Part shown: positions 43,530-53,453 of the stretch, piece after piece | Layout of the letters: every line of letters starts with the position of its first letter | How positions within the stretch are numbered: the stretch's first letter is position 1 | Assembly: GCA_033557465.1 (NCBI GenBank) | Contig: CM066040.1 | Coordinates: 330,788,297-330,852,296, forward strand | Source: Ichthyophis bannanicus | Taxonomy: Eukaryota > Chordata > Amphibia > Gymnophiona > Ichthyophiidae | Length of the DNA stretch: 64,000 nucleotides | Direction: 5' to 3' | Program-made: the position numbers and the translations under genes | Notes under the pieces: model-generated | What the model was told of the DNA's origin: nothing | What the model saw: the letters and a program-made list of their open reading frames with translations, nothing else | The model's database searches: none

Positions 43530-44455
43530 GCGCTATTGTATGAGTCTATGGATAAGGGTAATGATGAATTGCATTTTTCCTTATGTGGGGTATATATTCT
43601 TTCCATCTATTTTATTTTGAAAATATTCTGCAAACAGGTATATCTTGATTCTTTTCTGGAAGGTGAGTAGATCATATGTTTCTTAAGTTGTGAGGTAGTG
43701 AGTTCCAGTGAATTGGAGCATAGAAAGTAAAAGCCCTGATTGTTTTTTCTGTAGTCTCTTGGTATTACCAGTGAGTTTTGTGTACCTCCTCTCCTCTGTC
43801 TTGAGTCGGGTAGCATAGTTATTAGAGAACTTAGATGGGATGGAGCCTTGTTATGTAATATCTTGAACGTAGTTATTAAGGATTTGTATTTGATTATGCA
43901 TTGGACAGGCAGCCAATGCAGTTGGAAGAGAATGGGAGTGATATGTTCAGTTTTACTACCTTGTTAATTGTTCATGCAAGTGTGTTTTGTGCTATTTGTA
44001 GTTGATGTATTGTTTGTTTTGGTAGACCTTGTAGTATGCTACTGCAATAGTCAAAGTGGGGACTATAGTGTAGTACTGATCGGAAATCCTGCACTGAGAG
44101 TAATGGCCTTAGGTTTTGGGTCATCCTGATTTTGTTGTAGATTTTCTGAGTTGTTTAGTTAATGTGATTAGTTAGGTGCAGGTTTTGATCCAGGATCATT
44201 ACCAGATATCTAACTTCATTCTTAATTTCAAGATCTGTGTCTTGGGCTTGTATTTTGTCTGATGGTGTGAAGCCTTTATCTTTGGTGACAAAAAGGACTT
44301 CTGTCTTGTTGAAGTTTATAAAGAGGTTGTGCAAGTTTAGCCACCGTGACGTTTCATTGAAAGATTTTGTGATTTGAACGGAGTTAGGTTTCATTGTGTT
44401 GCAAGGGATGAATAACATCATGTCATCTGCATAGATTCGGTAGTGTATTTTGTGT
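43530..44455 (-). pseudogene. L2-type LINE reverse-transcriptase 3' part, minus strand
   Basis: On the minus strand the segment starts at the catalytic YADDMM (about 44455-44405) and continues with FINFNKTEVLFVTK and RYLVMILDQNLHL. Further left it has LHWLPVQC and YKSLITTFKILHNKAPSHL, the conserved C-terminal block of L2/CR1-related LINEs. The 44421-44155 frame is open; the rest is interrupted. The right border meets DIRS-6 gag. Confidence 0.75.
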
Positions 44456-44459
44456 TCCT

Positions 44460-45681
44460 GGAAACACAGAGGGCAACATACCTTGCACAGGGGAAAAACT
44501 CTTTGGCAATGACTGGCAAGATAAGGCCTCTCAATTAGAGTCAGAAAATACTACTCTGAAGCGACTGTCCAGAGTAACCGCTGACCCTGCTAGGAAAGAA
44601 ACACCTGCAAAAACGTCTTTCTACAATAATAATAAGAGATTCTTCTCTACTTATCCTCCTGCTTCCCAGTACCAGGGTCAGGCCCCACAGAAGAGGCAGC
44701 AGTCTCCTAAGCAACAAAAGATGCCATAGGTGGCTAAATCTCAACCAGCTCCGCGGCCATAGTCTGCGTCTGTTTTTTTACTTTTTCCTGGAGAACATTG
44801 CCAACCTGCCTCTGGAGTTCCCCCACCCCCTCTACATAGCAATGTGTCACTACACCCACAGATGGTACCTCATCACCTCAAAGCAGTGGACATTCACCAT
44901 AGTCCAGGAAGGGTACAGACTTCATCTGCAAACTCTGCCCCCACCACTGCTCTCCTACAGGACGAGGTTTCCTCTCTTCTGTCTCAGGGCATCATAAAAG
45001 ATGTCCCAAAATCCCAACAGGGAATGGGCTTCTACTCTCCGTACTTTCTCATTCCAAAGAAAACCAGAGGATACAGGCCCATTCTGGATCTCAGAAGCCT
45101 CAACAAGTTTCTAGTCTATGAAAAATTCAAGATGATCTCTCTCAGGACTCTTCTTCCCTACCTCCAGAGACAGAACTGACTCTGTTCTCTAGATCTAAAA
45201 GAAGCGTATACATATATCCTCATCCATCCAGGACACAGGAAATATCTACGCTTCACCTTTCAAGGAAAACATTATCAATACAGAATCGTTCCCTTCGGAC
45301 TTGCATCTGCCCCGAGAGTCTTCACAAAGTGCAAGGCAGTCGTAGCCGCATATCTAAGATCTCTGGGGATATTCCCTTACTTAGACAACTGGCTAATAAA
45401 AATGACACCTCTCAAGAGGTACTGCTTTCCTTGCATCATACCATAACAGTACTACAACACTTAGGATTTGTGATAAACTTCCTAAAATCCCAGCTCACTC
45501 TAACTCAAAAGCTAGAGTTTGTCGGAGTCCTACTCGACACCCAACAGTCCAGTTCATTTCTACCCCAGCTCCATTGTATCCATCTAATTGAACTAACATC
45601 CCAGATGCGCCTACAAGACCATTTGATCGCTCGAGAGATGCTGCAGCTCCTTGGGCACATGGCTTCTACAGTACATATCAT
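44460..45681 (+). mobile_element. DIRS-6 (group B), 5' part before the DIRS-5 insertion
   Basis: Starts inside gag (CTGENLFGNDWQDKASQLE near 44485) and has the basic tail and RT. The frame 44844-45179 holds QGMGFYSPYFLIPKKTRGYR and KFKMISLRTLLPYLQ, with a stop at 45177-45179. RT continues with YQYRIVPFGLASAPRVFTK, and the catalytic-site motif PYLDNWLI lies near 45375, with Asn for the second Asp as in DIRS-2. It is cut at 45681 within MASTVHII by DIRS-5 and resumes at about 51490. Confidence 0.83.
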
Positions 45682-45840
45682 TCTCCAGGACCAAGCAGGA
45701 AGTCAGTCCTCACTTATGGGTGACGTCGGCGCCGACGGAGCCCTCGCGGAGCAATTTTCCCCAGCTTTCGAAGAAAGCCTTTGGGAATTGCAGCGCGCAT
45801 GCGCAGTCCCCTTCCTGCCCAAGGGTGCCATCTTGCTCAG
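45682..45840 (+). repeat. DIRS-5 left ITR
   Basis: Reverse complement of about 51306-51465 with very few differences: for example AAGGGTGCCATCTTGCTCAG here against CTGAGCAAGATGGCACCCTT there. It contains GGCGCCGACGGAGCCCTCGC and CAGCGCGCATGCGCAG. Confidence 0.9.
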
Positions 45841-46079
45841 TCTTCTTTTTTCCGCGGAGCCCTACAGACGTAGTTTGTGATCGCCGCTGAAAAAGTTGAT
45901 TTTTTCGTTTGTTTTCTCGGTTCGACGCCGTGTCCTTTTCCCGCCCGGCCTCGATACTCCAATATCGAGTCCGTTCACATTTTTTCGGTTTTTGTCCTTT
46001 GTAATGGGCGTTCCCGCCACTTTTTTCTTTTTCCCTGGCAGCACGGTCTTTCGACCTCGCAGAGGCCCTTTTTCCCCTG

Positions 46080-48005
46080 ATGGCTGCCAGCGGTTTTAAA
46101 AAGTGTGATAGCTGTACCAGACTTATGTCTCTTACCGACACACATGACTGCTGCCTCCGTTGCCTCGGACCCAATCATGACTCGATGAGTTGTGGTCCGT
46201 GCAACAAAATGTCCTCGAAGGCATTGAGGAGTCGGCAGTCACAAAAGGAACAAATCTTCTCTGACTCCGCGTCTGGTCGGGCCCGGACCTCGTCAGAGGC
46301 TTCGACGTCTCGTGACTCCGGCCCCGAGCATCGTCGGAGTTCCTCTGAGCGGGGGTCTCCCGCCCGGGAACATTGTCGGAAGAAGAAACCCGCGAGGGCG
46401 GCATCGGAGGACGCTCCTGGTCCCTCGAGGGCCAGGTCGCATAGCCCCGTCAGCTGCCCCGGGTCCTCGGAGGCGGAGAGGCCTTCGAAGCATCCTCGTC
46501 TCGAAGTGGAGTCTCCTGGACACGTGAGTACTGTAGTCCTCGTGGACTCACCTCCGAGGGAGCCGACGTCGGGCCCGACGCCGTCGGGGCCCGAGTCGGG
46601 GGCTGCTGGGTCTTCTGAGTTTGGTCTCAGATTGACGGCCTTGGAGAGCAGTATCGCTGCCTTCATGGACCAGCAGCGGGCATTGATGGCCGGCCTCGCC
46701 AGTGCATCTGCCCCGACCACTGGGACGTCGACGTCCAAGTCGACCCCGGAGGCCGAGCCGATCCTCGAGTCCATGCGAGCTCGAGTCGATCCTCGGCCAA
46801 GGTCTCCCTCGGCCTCCCGTTCGGGACCGAGGTCGTCGATGCTGGCGTCAGGGTGGAGGTCCTCGGCACTCGCCCGCACGGAGCCACTCGATTCCTCCAC
46901 GGAGGAGTCGGGCTGGGACACGGAGGAGGACGAGTCACCCGGTTCTTTTCAGACTCGGTGCGTCCCCTCCGACTCGCCCGAGTCGGAGCCTTGGAGACGA
47001 TCCCCCCCGGAGGATACCCGCTTCTCCGATTTCGTGAGGGACATGGCCAAGGCTTTGGCCTTCCCCGCGGATCCGGAGGAGTAGCCTCGAGCCGAAGAGC
47101 TCGAGGCCCTCCAGTATGACTCTCCCCCGAAGGAGGCCTTTACTATACCGGTTCCTCCGATGCTGGAGCGGCTGCTCTTCCGCATGTGGGAGAGCCCGGC
47201 CTCGACGCCGGTGTTAAGCAAGCGGGTCGATTCCATGTATCGAGTCCGCAAGAGCCCCGGGTTCCAGAAGGCACAACTACCGCCCCATTCCATGGTGGTG
47301 GAATCGGCCATGCATCGACTCAAGAGTCAAAAGATGCACTCCTCAGTGCCTCCGGGTAAGGAGGCCCGGAACCTGGATGCCCTCGGTATGAAGTGCTTCC
47401 AGGGCTCTATGCTTGCTTGCCGAGTCCAGACATACCAGCTATATATGGGCATATATCTTCGAGACCTGGCAAAAGAAATTGCCGGGTTCTCTGCTGGTCT
47501 CTCCGAGGAACCTTTGCAGAGGTTCCAGGCCTTGTCCACTGGGATTCGAGAGTGCTTGAAGTTTATTTCTCGAGCAGCCTACGATGGCTTCGAAGCATCG
47601 GCTCGAGTAGCCGGAGCCGGCATCGGTGCTCGCCGTCAGGCTTGGCTTCAGTCATCTGACCTTGAGCCTTGGGTGCAGGACAAGTTGGTCGATGTCCCCT
47701 GCAGAGGTGAAAACCTCTTTGGCAAGCCCATGGCTGAAAAGGCGGCAGAACTCGAGTCCGAGACTCTCACCAGAACTCGCCTATCCAGAAAGACCTCTGC
47801 CCCTTCACAGAAGAGGAAGGGCTCGGGGAAAAAGCCCTTTTACCCGAGGAAGGTGTCTGCCTTTAAACAACACCGCCCACAATATCAAGCATCAGCAGCT
47901 CCCCATCAGGGCCAGCAGGCTAAGGGACAGGGTAATGGGTCCCGTAGGCAGAAGGCCCCCAAGCCCACTACACAGGCCCCTGTTCAGCAGGGTGGGGGTT
48001 TTTGA
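46080..48005 (+). pseudogene. DIRS-5 gag-like protein (one in-frame stop)
   Basis: About 641 codons from an ATG at 46080 (MAASGFKKCDSC). The Cys/His array is C-x2-C ... TDTHDCC ... CLGPNH ... CGPCNKM. A long Ser/Pro/Arg-rich linker follows, then QQRALMAGLASASAPT, SPPEDTRFSDFVRDM and a single TAG at 47082-47084, where related copies have Glu. The C-terminal half continues in frame: RAEELEALQYDSPPKEAF, LQSSDLEPWVQDKLVDVPCR and a basic tail ending QQGGGF. Likely the structural, nucleic-acid-binding protein; start chosen at the first Met before the Cys motif. Confidence 0.85.
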
Positions 48006-49944
48006 CTATGCCAGCATAGCCTCTCCCCCTCCGCGGTCTTCGCTCAGCACGGGGGGCCGGCTGACCCACTTTGCCCACAGGTGGTCAGCCATAACATCCG
48101 ATTCCTGGGTGCTGCAGGTGGTTCAAAAGGGCTACCTCTTAGATTTTCACCAGGTGCCTCCCCCCTACTTTCCAGGGGAGCCTCCAAGACCCCCTCTGCA
48201 CAGGGACTTACTCCTTCAGGAGCTGCAAAGTCTGCTTCAGGAACAGGCTGTGGAGCTAGTGCCCCAACACCTGTGGGGTCACGGGTTTTACTCGAGGTAC
48301 TTCCTGATACCAAAAAGAACAGGAGGCCTCAGAACCATCCTGGACTTACGCAACCTCAACAAGTTCCTGCAGCGGGAAAAGTTCAAGATGCTTACCCTTG
48401 GAATCCTACTGCCCTACCTCCAGCAGGGAGATTGGCTATGCTCCTTGGATCTAAAGGATGCTTATACCCACATCCTTATTCATCCGGACCACCGACAATA
48501 TCTAAGATTTGTGGTGGCAGGGAATCATTATCAGTACCGCGTACTGCCCTTTGGCCTCTCCTCCGCTCCCAGGGTGTTCACGAAATGCCTGGCAGTGGTG
48601 GCAGCCTTCCTGAGGCTTCAAGGCCTCTTCGTCTTCCCCTACCTGGACGACTGGCTCATATGGGCACAGTCTTCCCTAGAGGTCACTCAGGCCACTCAAC
48701 GCACAGTGGCTCTTCTTCAGCACTTGGGCTTCGTCATAAACTTCGAAAAGTCCACTTTGCTCCCCTCTCAGGATCTCGACTTCATAGGAGCACGGCTGGA
48801 CACTCTGCAGGCTCGTGCCTTCTTGCCTCTGGAATGGGCCAACAGGCTCATAGCTCTGGCCGGCAGGTTCCACAGCGCGTCACCGGTCTCTGCCAGACAA
48901 TTCCTGCAACTGCTCGGTCATAATAAATAAATAAATAAATAAATAAATATGGCCTCCACGGTCCATGTCACTCCGAATGCCCGTCTACATATGAGACCTG
49001 CTCAGTGGAGCCTTCGCACTCAATGGCATCAGGCCACAGGGAGACTGATGGACTTAATACAGATCTCCGACCGCCTGGTCTCCTCTCTGCAATGGTGGCT
49101 TCACCTGCCCAATCTGGTACTCGGCATGACCTTTCAGTCTCCTCCACCTTCCCAAGTGCTAACGACAGATGCCTCTCTCCTGGGATGGGGAGTGCATTGC
49201 CAGGGAACATGCACTCAAGGCCTTTGGACACCTTGGGAGGCTGCTCAGCAGATAAACTTCCTGGAGCTGCGGGCGATCCGCCTAGCTCTGCGGACCTTCT
49301 CTCACCTCACTTCTCGTCGGTCTGTGCTGGTACAGACGGACAATCAGGTTGCCATGTTCTACGTGAACAAACAGGGGGGCACGGGCTCCCTCCTTCTATG
49401 TCAGGAGGCTCGGAGACTGTGCTCTTGGGCAGTCGACCACGACATCCTCCTCAAGGCTGTTTACCTGCCCGGGCAGGAAAATTGCCTGGCCGACAAACTG
49501 AGCCGGATTCTGCAGCCACACGAATGGAGGCTGAACTCCGTAGTTGTCCAGCGGATCTTCCGCCGGTGGGGCCTCCCCACCGTGGATCTCTTTGCCAGTC
49601 CTCTCAACCGGCAACTTCCCAGGTTCTGTTCCCGGCACCCGCATCCTCTCAGAGTAGCGCCGGATGCTTTCCTCATCTCGTGGTCCACGGGCCTACTGTA
49701 TGCCTTTCCTCCCACGCCACTTGTGTCCCGGACGCTGTTCAAAGTTGTCCAGGACAGGGCCTCCGTGATCCTGGTGGCGCCCAGTTGGCCGAGACAACCC
49801 TGGTTCCCTCTACTCCTACAGCTAGCGGTGGACACCCCTCTTCCTCTGGAGTTTCAGCCCGATCTCCTGACCCAGGATCAGGGTACTCTCCTGCACCCCA
49901 ACCTCCGGGCCCTTCATCTGATGGCCTGGCTGCTGAAAGGGTAG
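47626..49944 (+). pseudogene. DIRS-5 pol: RT, RNase H, Dam-like (single interruption)
   Basis: One frame runs from at least 47626, overlapping the gag end in another frame, through RT: GFYSRYFLIPKRTGG, CSLDLKDAYTHILIHPD, PFGLSSAPRVFTKC, and the intact catalytic PYLDDWLI near 48640. It stops at 48928-48930 in an inserted AATA run. The same frame resumes at 48949 with MASTVHVTPNARLHMR, then TDASLLGWGVHCQG, LVQTDNQVAMFYVNKQGGTG, the Dam-like VDLFASPLNRQLPRFCSR and WPRQPWFPLLLQLAV, ending at 49944. True homology begins near 48030. Confidence 0.87.
48919..48950. repeat. (AATA)n microsatellite inside DIRS-5 pol
   Basis: About seven AATA units lie between CTCGGTCA and TGGCCTCCAC, where other DIRS copies have an uninterrupted GGTCACATGGCC-like text. 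It brings the only pol stop while keeping the downstream frame. Confidence 0.9.
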
Positions 49945-50981
49945 TCCTAGCTCCGCTCCTGCTTCCTCCGGAGGTGGAAGCTGTCGTCCTGGCGTCTCGG
50001 CGACCTTCCACCCGGAAATCTTACGCCCTTAAATGGCGTCGCTTCTCGGTCTGGTGTTCTCAGCGCTCTGAGGACCCCTTCGCCTGCTTAGTATCGGTGG
50101 TACTGCAATATTTGCTTCACCTCTCCGATCTGGGCCTTAAATCCAACTCTGTCAGGGTCCACCTCAGTGCTCTCTCTGCACATCATTCGCCGGTGGAGGG
50201 CCAGCCTCTTTCCTCGCACCCCTTGGTGGCGCGTTTTCTCAGGGGCCTTCTTCTGCTTAAGCCTCCGTTGCACCCTCCAGCTCCTGACTGGGATCTCAAT
50301 GTGGTCTTGCAAAGGCTTACCTGTCCGCCTTTTGAACCCATGGCTACCTGCCCTCTTCGTTGCCTCTCCTGGAAAACTCTCTTCTTGGTAGCCCTTACCT
50401 CTGCTAGGCACGTTAGTGAACTACAGGCCCTAGTGTCGGAGCCCCCATACACTAGGTTCTACAAGAATAGGGTAGTCTTACGGACTCACCTTAAGTTTCT
50501 TCCAAAGGTGGTCTCCCCTTTTCACATCAATCAAGAGGTGGTTCTTCCGACCTTCTTTCCCAGGCCGCATACCAGCCGAGCTGAAACTGTTCTGCATACC
50601 CTGGACTGTAGAAGAGCCTTATCCTTCTGCCTTGACTGTACGCGAGAGCATAGGAAAGCTGTCCAGCTTTTCGTATCTTTTGACCCCAATCGGTTGGGGG
50701 TACCTGTCTCTAAGCGTACTTTGTCCATCTGGGTAGCTGACTGTATCGCCTGGGCTTATGGGGCAGCCGGCCTCTCCTTAGAGAGTCGAGTCACGGCTCA
50801 CCGTGTCAGGGCGAAGGCTGCGTCAGTGGCTCATCTCCGCTCTGTTCCGTTGGCAGACATCTGCCGGGCCACTACTTGGTCTTCAAGCCAGACGTTTGCG
50901 GCTCATTACTGCCTGGAGAGGGAGTCCCGCAGGGACAGTGCTTTCGGACAGGCAGTCCTCCTCAATCTCTTTGAGGTCTAG
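49005..50981 (+). CDS. DIRS-5 tyrosine recombinase ORF (open)
   Basis: Open for 658 codons. Recombinase homology starts near 49930; the first 300 codons overlap RNase H in another frame and may not be translated. The domain has RRPSTRKSYALKWRRFSVWC, GLKSNSVRVHLSALSAHH, the Arg-I motif SARHVSELQ (about 50405), KFLPKVVSPFHINQEVVLP, the H-x-x-R box in AHRVRAKAAS (about 50800), and the catalytic-tyrosine segment TFAAHYCLE (about 50905). It stops after LLNLFEV at 50981. This enzyme would integrate a circular DNA copy into the genome. Confidence 0.82.
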   Translation: MEPSHSMASGHRETDGLNTDLRPPGLLSAMVASPAQSGTRHDLSVSSTFPSANDRCLSPGMGSALPGNMHSRPLDTLGGCSADKLPGAAGDPPSSADLLSPHFSSVCAGTDGQSGCHVLREQTGGHGLPPSMSGGSETVLLGSRPRHPPQGCLPARAGKLPGRQTEPDSAATRMEAELRSCPADLPPVGPPHRGSLCQSSQPATSQVLFPAPASSQSSAGCFPHLVVHGPTVCLSSHATCVPDAVQSCPGQGLRDPGGAQLAETTLVPSTPTASGGHPSSSGVSARSPDPGSGYSPAPQPPGPSSDGLAAERVVLAPLLLPPEVEAVVLASRRPSTRKSYALKWRRFSVWCSQRSEDPFACLVSVVLQYLLHLSDLGLKSNSVRVHLSALSAHHSPVEGQPLSSHPLVARFLRGLLLLKPPLHPPAPDWDLNVVLQRLTCPPFEPMATCPLRCLSWKTLFLVALTSARHVSELQALVSEPPYTRFYKNRVVLRTHLKFLPKVVSPFHINQEVVLPTFFPRPHTSRAETVLHTLDCRRALSFCLDCTREHRKAVQLFVSFDPNRLGVPVSKRTLSIWVADCIAWAYGAAGLSLESRVTAHRVRAKAASVAHLRSVPLADICRATTWSSSQTFAAHYCLERESRRDSAFGQAVLLNLFEV

Positions 50982-51118
50982 GCAACTCCTACCCTCCGGC
51001 CCTGGTGTTGGGCTACCGGCCGGATTCGTATTCAGAGAAGATTCCTTCCTTCTGTACTGTTGAGCGTGAGGGAGCTCATTTTTCGGCTTGAGGTCTCCGG
51101 TAGCCTTAAGCTCGGGAG

Positions 51119-51218
51119 TCCCATAAGTGAGGACTGACTTCCTGCTTGGTCCTGGAGAAAGAGTAGTTACTCACCTGTAACAGGTGTTCTCCAGGAGCAG
51201 CAGGAATCAGTCCTCACT
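51119..51218. repeat. DIRS-5 internal complementary region
   Basis: CATAAGTGAGGACTGACTTC to TGGTCCTGGAGAA (about 51122-51159) is the exact complement of the left end (45682-45720). AAAGAGTAGTTACTCACCTG to CAGTCCTCAC (51157-51217) is the exact complement of the right end (about 51431-51491). Together they describe the joined ends CTCTTT/CTCCAGG of a circle. Confidence 0.9.
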
Positions 51219-51303
51219 ACCCTCCCTCCTCCCCTTGGAGTTGCAGTCATTCTTATTACATGTTTTTGCTAACTTTTTTTGCTGTCTTTTCGCTATGTCA
51301 TCC

Positions 51304-51490
51304 GACTGAGCAAGATGGCACCCTTGGGCAGGAAGGGGACCGCGCATGCGCGCTGCAATTCCCAAAGGCTTTCTTCGAAAGCTGGGGAAAATTGCTCCGC
51401 GAGGGCTCCGTCGGCGCCGATGTCACCCATAAGTGAGGACTGATTCCTGCTGCTCCTGGAGAACACCTGTTACAGGTGAGTAACTACTCT
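51304..51490 (+). repeat. DIRS-5 right ITR
   Basis: Starts at GACTGAGCAAGATGGCACCC and ends in CACCTGTTACAGGTGAGTAA followed by CTACTCTTT. The outer part extends beyond the left ITR by about 30 bp and carries the 15-bp inverted repeat CACCTGT-T-ACAGGTG. Confidence 0.9.
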
Positions 51491-51689
51491 TTCCATATGC
51501 CCAACTACTATGTGGACAGCCCAGTGGACTCTTGCCTCCTAGTAGAAACAGGCCTCGGGCCATCTCCACAATAGGATCCAAGTCACTGTCACTCTAACCA
51601 CATCCCTTCAGTGGTGGTGTTATCCAGAAAATCTTCTCATAGGGTCACCTTTTCAGATGCCTCCAAACTGGGTTGAGGAGCCCACCTGG

Positions 51690-52390
51690 GCCATCTGACT
51701 ACAGAGTCTGTGGACAATGCAAGAGTCACAACTCCAGATCAGTCTCCTGGAACTTCATGCTATCTTGAATGCCCTCCGGGTGTTTCAACAGCACCTCAGA
51801 GCACAAGTCCTAGTCGGGATAGACAATCAGATTGCCATGTTCTATGTGAACAGGCAGGGAGGAACAGGCTCTTGGGCCCTCTGCGAGGAGGCGCTACACC
51901 TATGGTCCTTTGCCATTGCTCATCAAATACACCTCCAAGCGGTGTACTTCCCGGGGGAGTTCAATGTCTTGGCAGACAGACTGAGTCACATCCTTCTTCG
52001 CCACGAAAGGTTTCTCCATTTGGACACAACGTCCTACATCTTCCAGACTTGGGGAACTCCAGACATAGATCTGCAAAATGTTAAGCTTCCTCGCTTCTAC
52101 ACAAGAACTCTTGACATCCAGCAACCAAAAAGTGTATTCTTTCCACCTGCACTGGGGTCAGAGTCTGCTTTAGGCTTTCCTTCCTATACCCCTCATTTCC
52201 AAGGCATTTTTCAAGCTTCAGTCTGACAAGGGTTCCGTGATTCTCATAGCCCCTCACTGACTGCAGTAACCGTGGTTTTCATTGCTACTACGTCTGACTC
52301 AGAATTATCCTCTGCAATTGGGATATGCGTCGGATCTCCTCTCCCAGGATGACGGCTCACTACTCCTTCCCGATCCACAGTCTCTCTGCC
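51690..52390 (+). pseudogene. DIRS-6 RNase H and Dam-like region
   Basis: The frame 51717-52226 contains ISLLELHAILNALRVFQQHL, then VGIDNQIAMFYVNRQGGTGS, ADRLSHILLRHE and IFQTWGTPDIDL. A deletion after IDL removes part of the DLFASP block (text passes to QNVKLPRFYTR). A frameshift near 52130 and stops near 52257 end it. Confidence 0.78.
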
Positions 52391-52397
52391 TTATAGC

Positions 52398-53453
52398 TTG
52401 GCAGCTGAGAGCATAGATTTAAAAGGCTTTGACTTTACTCAAGAGGTTAAGGAGAGCCTTTTGGCTTCTAGAAAGCCCTCCACCAGACATTCATATACTG
52501 TTAAGTGGAGTAGATTCTCTGTCTGGTGTTCCCAGAAAGATCTCAATCCCTTTTCTGCTCCAGTGGAGTCACTTCTCCAGTATCTCCTCCACCTGTCCTC
52601 GAGAGGTCTAAAGACAAACTCAGTGAGAGTCCACCTTAGTGCCATTGCGGCCTCTCACCACCTACTGGATGGACAGCCTATCTCCACGCAACCTCTAGTA
52701 GCACCTTTCATGAGAGGTCTTCTGCTGTCCAAACCCCCCATTAAGCCGCCTCTGGTAGCTTGGGACCTCAATGTCATTCTAGCGCAGCTTCTCAAGCCAC
52801 CCTTTGAACCATTAGCCACAACCTCATTTAAGTTCCTCTCTTGGAAGGTAATCATCTTACTTGCCCTCACTTCAACTAGACACATTAATGAGTTTCAGAT
52901 TTTGGTGGCGGATCCACCCTATACCCGTTTCCACCACGACAAAGTAGTCCTTCAGACTCATCCACACTTTATGCCAAAGGTGATGTCTCCCTTCCATTTA
53001 AATCAGTCAATTTGCCTTCCAGTTTTCTTTCCTAAACCACATGCGTCTAGAGCGGAAGCAACTCTGCACACTCTTGACTGAAAATGTGCCTTGGCTTTCT
53101 ATCTCCAAAGGACTTGAGATCATCATAAATCTTCACAGTTGTTTATCTCATTTGACCCTAGTCACCTGGGGTTACCTGTTTCTAAGCGTACGCTCTTCAG
53201 ATGGACAGTGGACTGAATTTCATTTGCCTATGACAACGCAGGACTCTCCCTGGAAGGGCATGTCACTGCTCACAGTGTTCGCGCCATGGTCACCTCAATG
53301 GCAAACCTAAGCTCAGTAGCCATTGACAAAATTTGCAAAGCAACAACTTGATCTTCTGCCTATACCTTTGCTGCTCATTATTGTCTGGACAAGGATTTCC
53401 TTTGGGAGTCCATATTTGGTCAGGCTGTACTCCAGCACCTCTTTCAGACTTAG
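52398..53453 (+). pseudogene. DIRS-6 tyrosine recombinase (broken in C-terminal half)
   Basis: The frame 52398-53081 encodes the N-terminal two thirds: LASRKPSTRHSYTVKWSRFS, GLKTNSVRVHLSAIAASHH and the Arg-I region LTSTRHINEFQ. A stop at 53079-53081 occurs where related copies read DCKRAL. The last third is frameshifted, with AHSVRAMVTSMANLS and FAAHYCLDKD detectable near 53265-53395 and a stop near 53349. Confidence 0.8.

Larger units (their letters stand above)
45682..51490 (+). mobile_element. DIRS-5 (group A), best-preserved DIRS copy
   Basis: Complete from left ITR (TCTCCAGGACCAAGCAGG) to right ITR (CAGGTGAGTAACTACTCTTT). Gag has one in-frame stop, pol has one stop caused by an AATA-repeat insertion, and the recombinase is open with catalytic residues. 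It is inserted in DIRS-6: host text CATATCATT and CCATATGCCC join into the DIRS-6 RNase H frame, without a target duplication. The light damage suggests a recent insertion. Confidence 0.92.
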
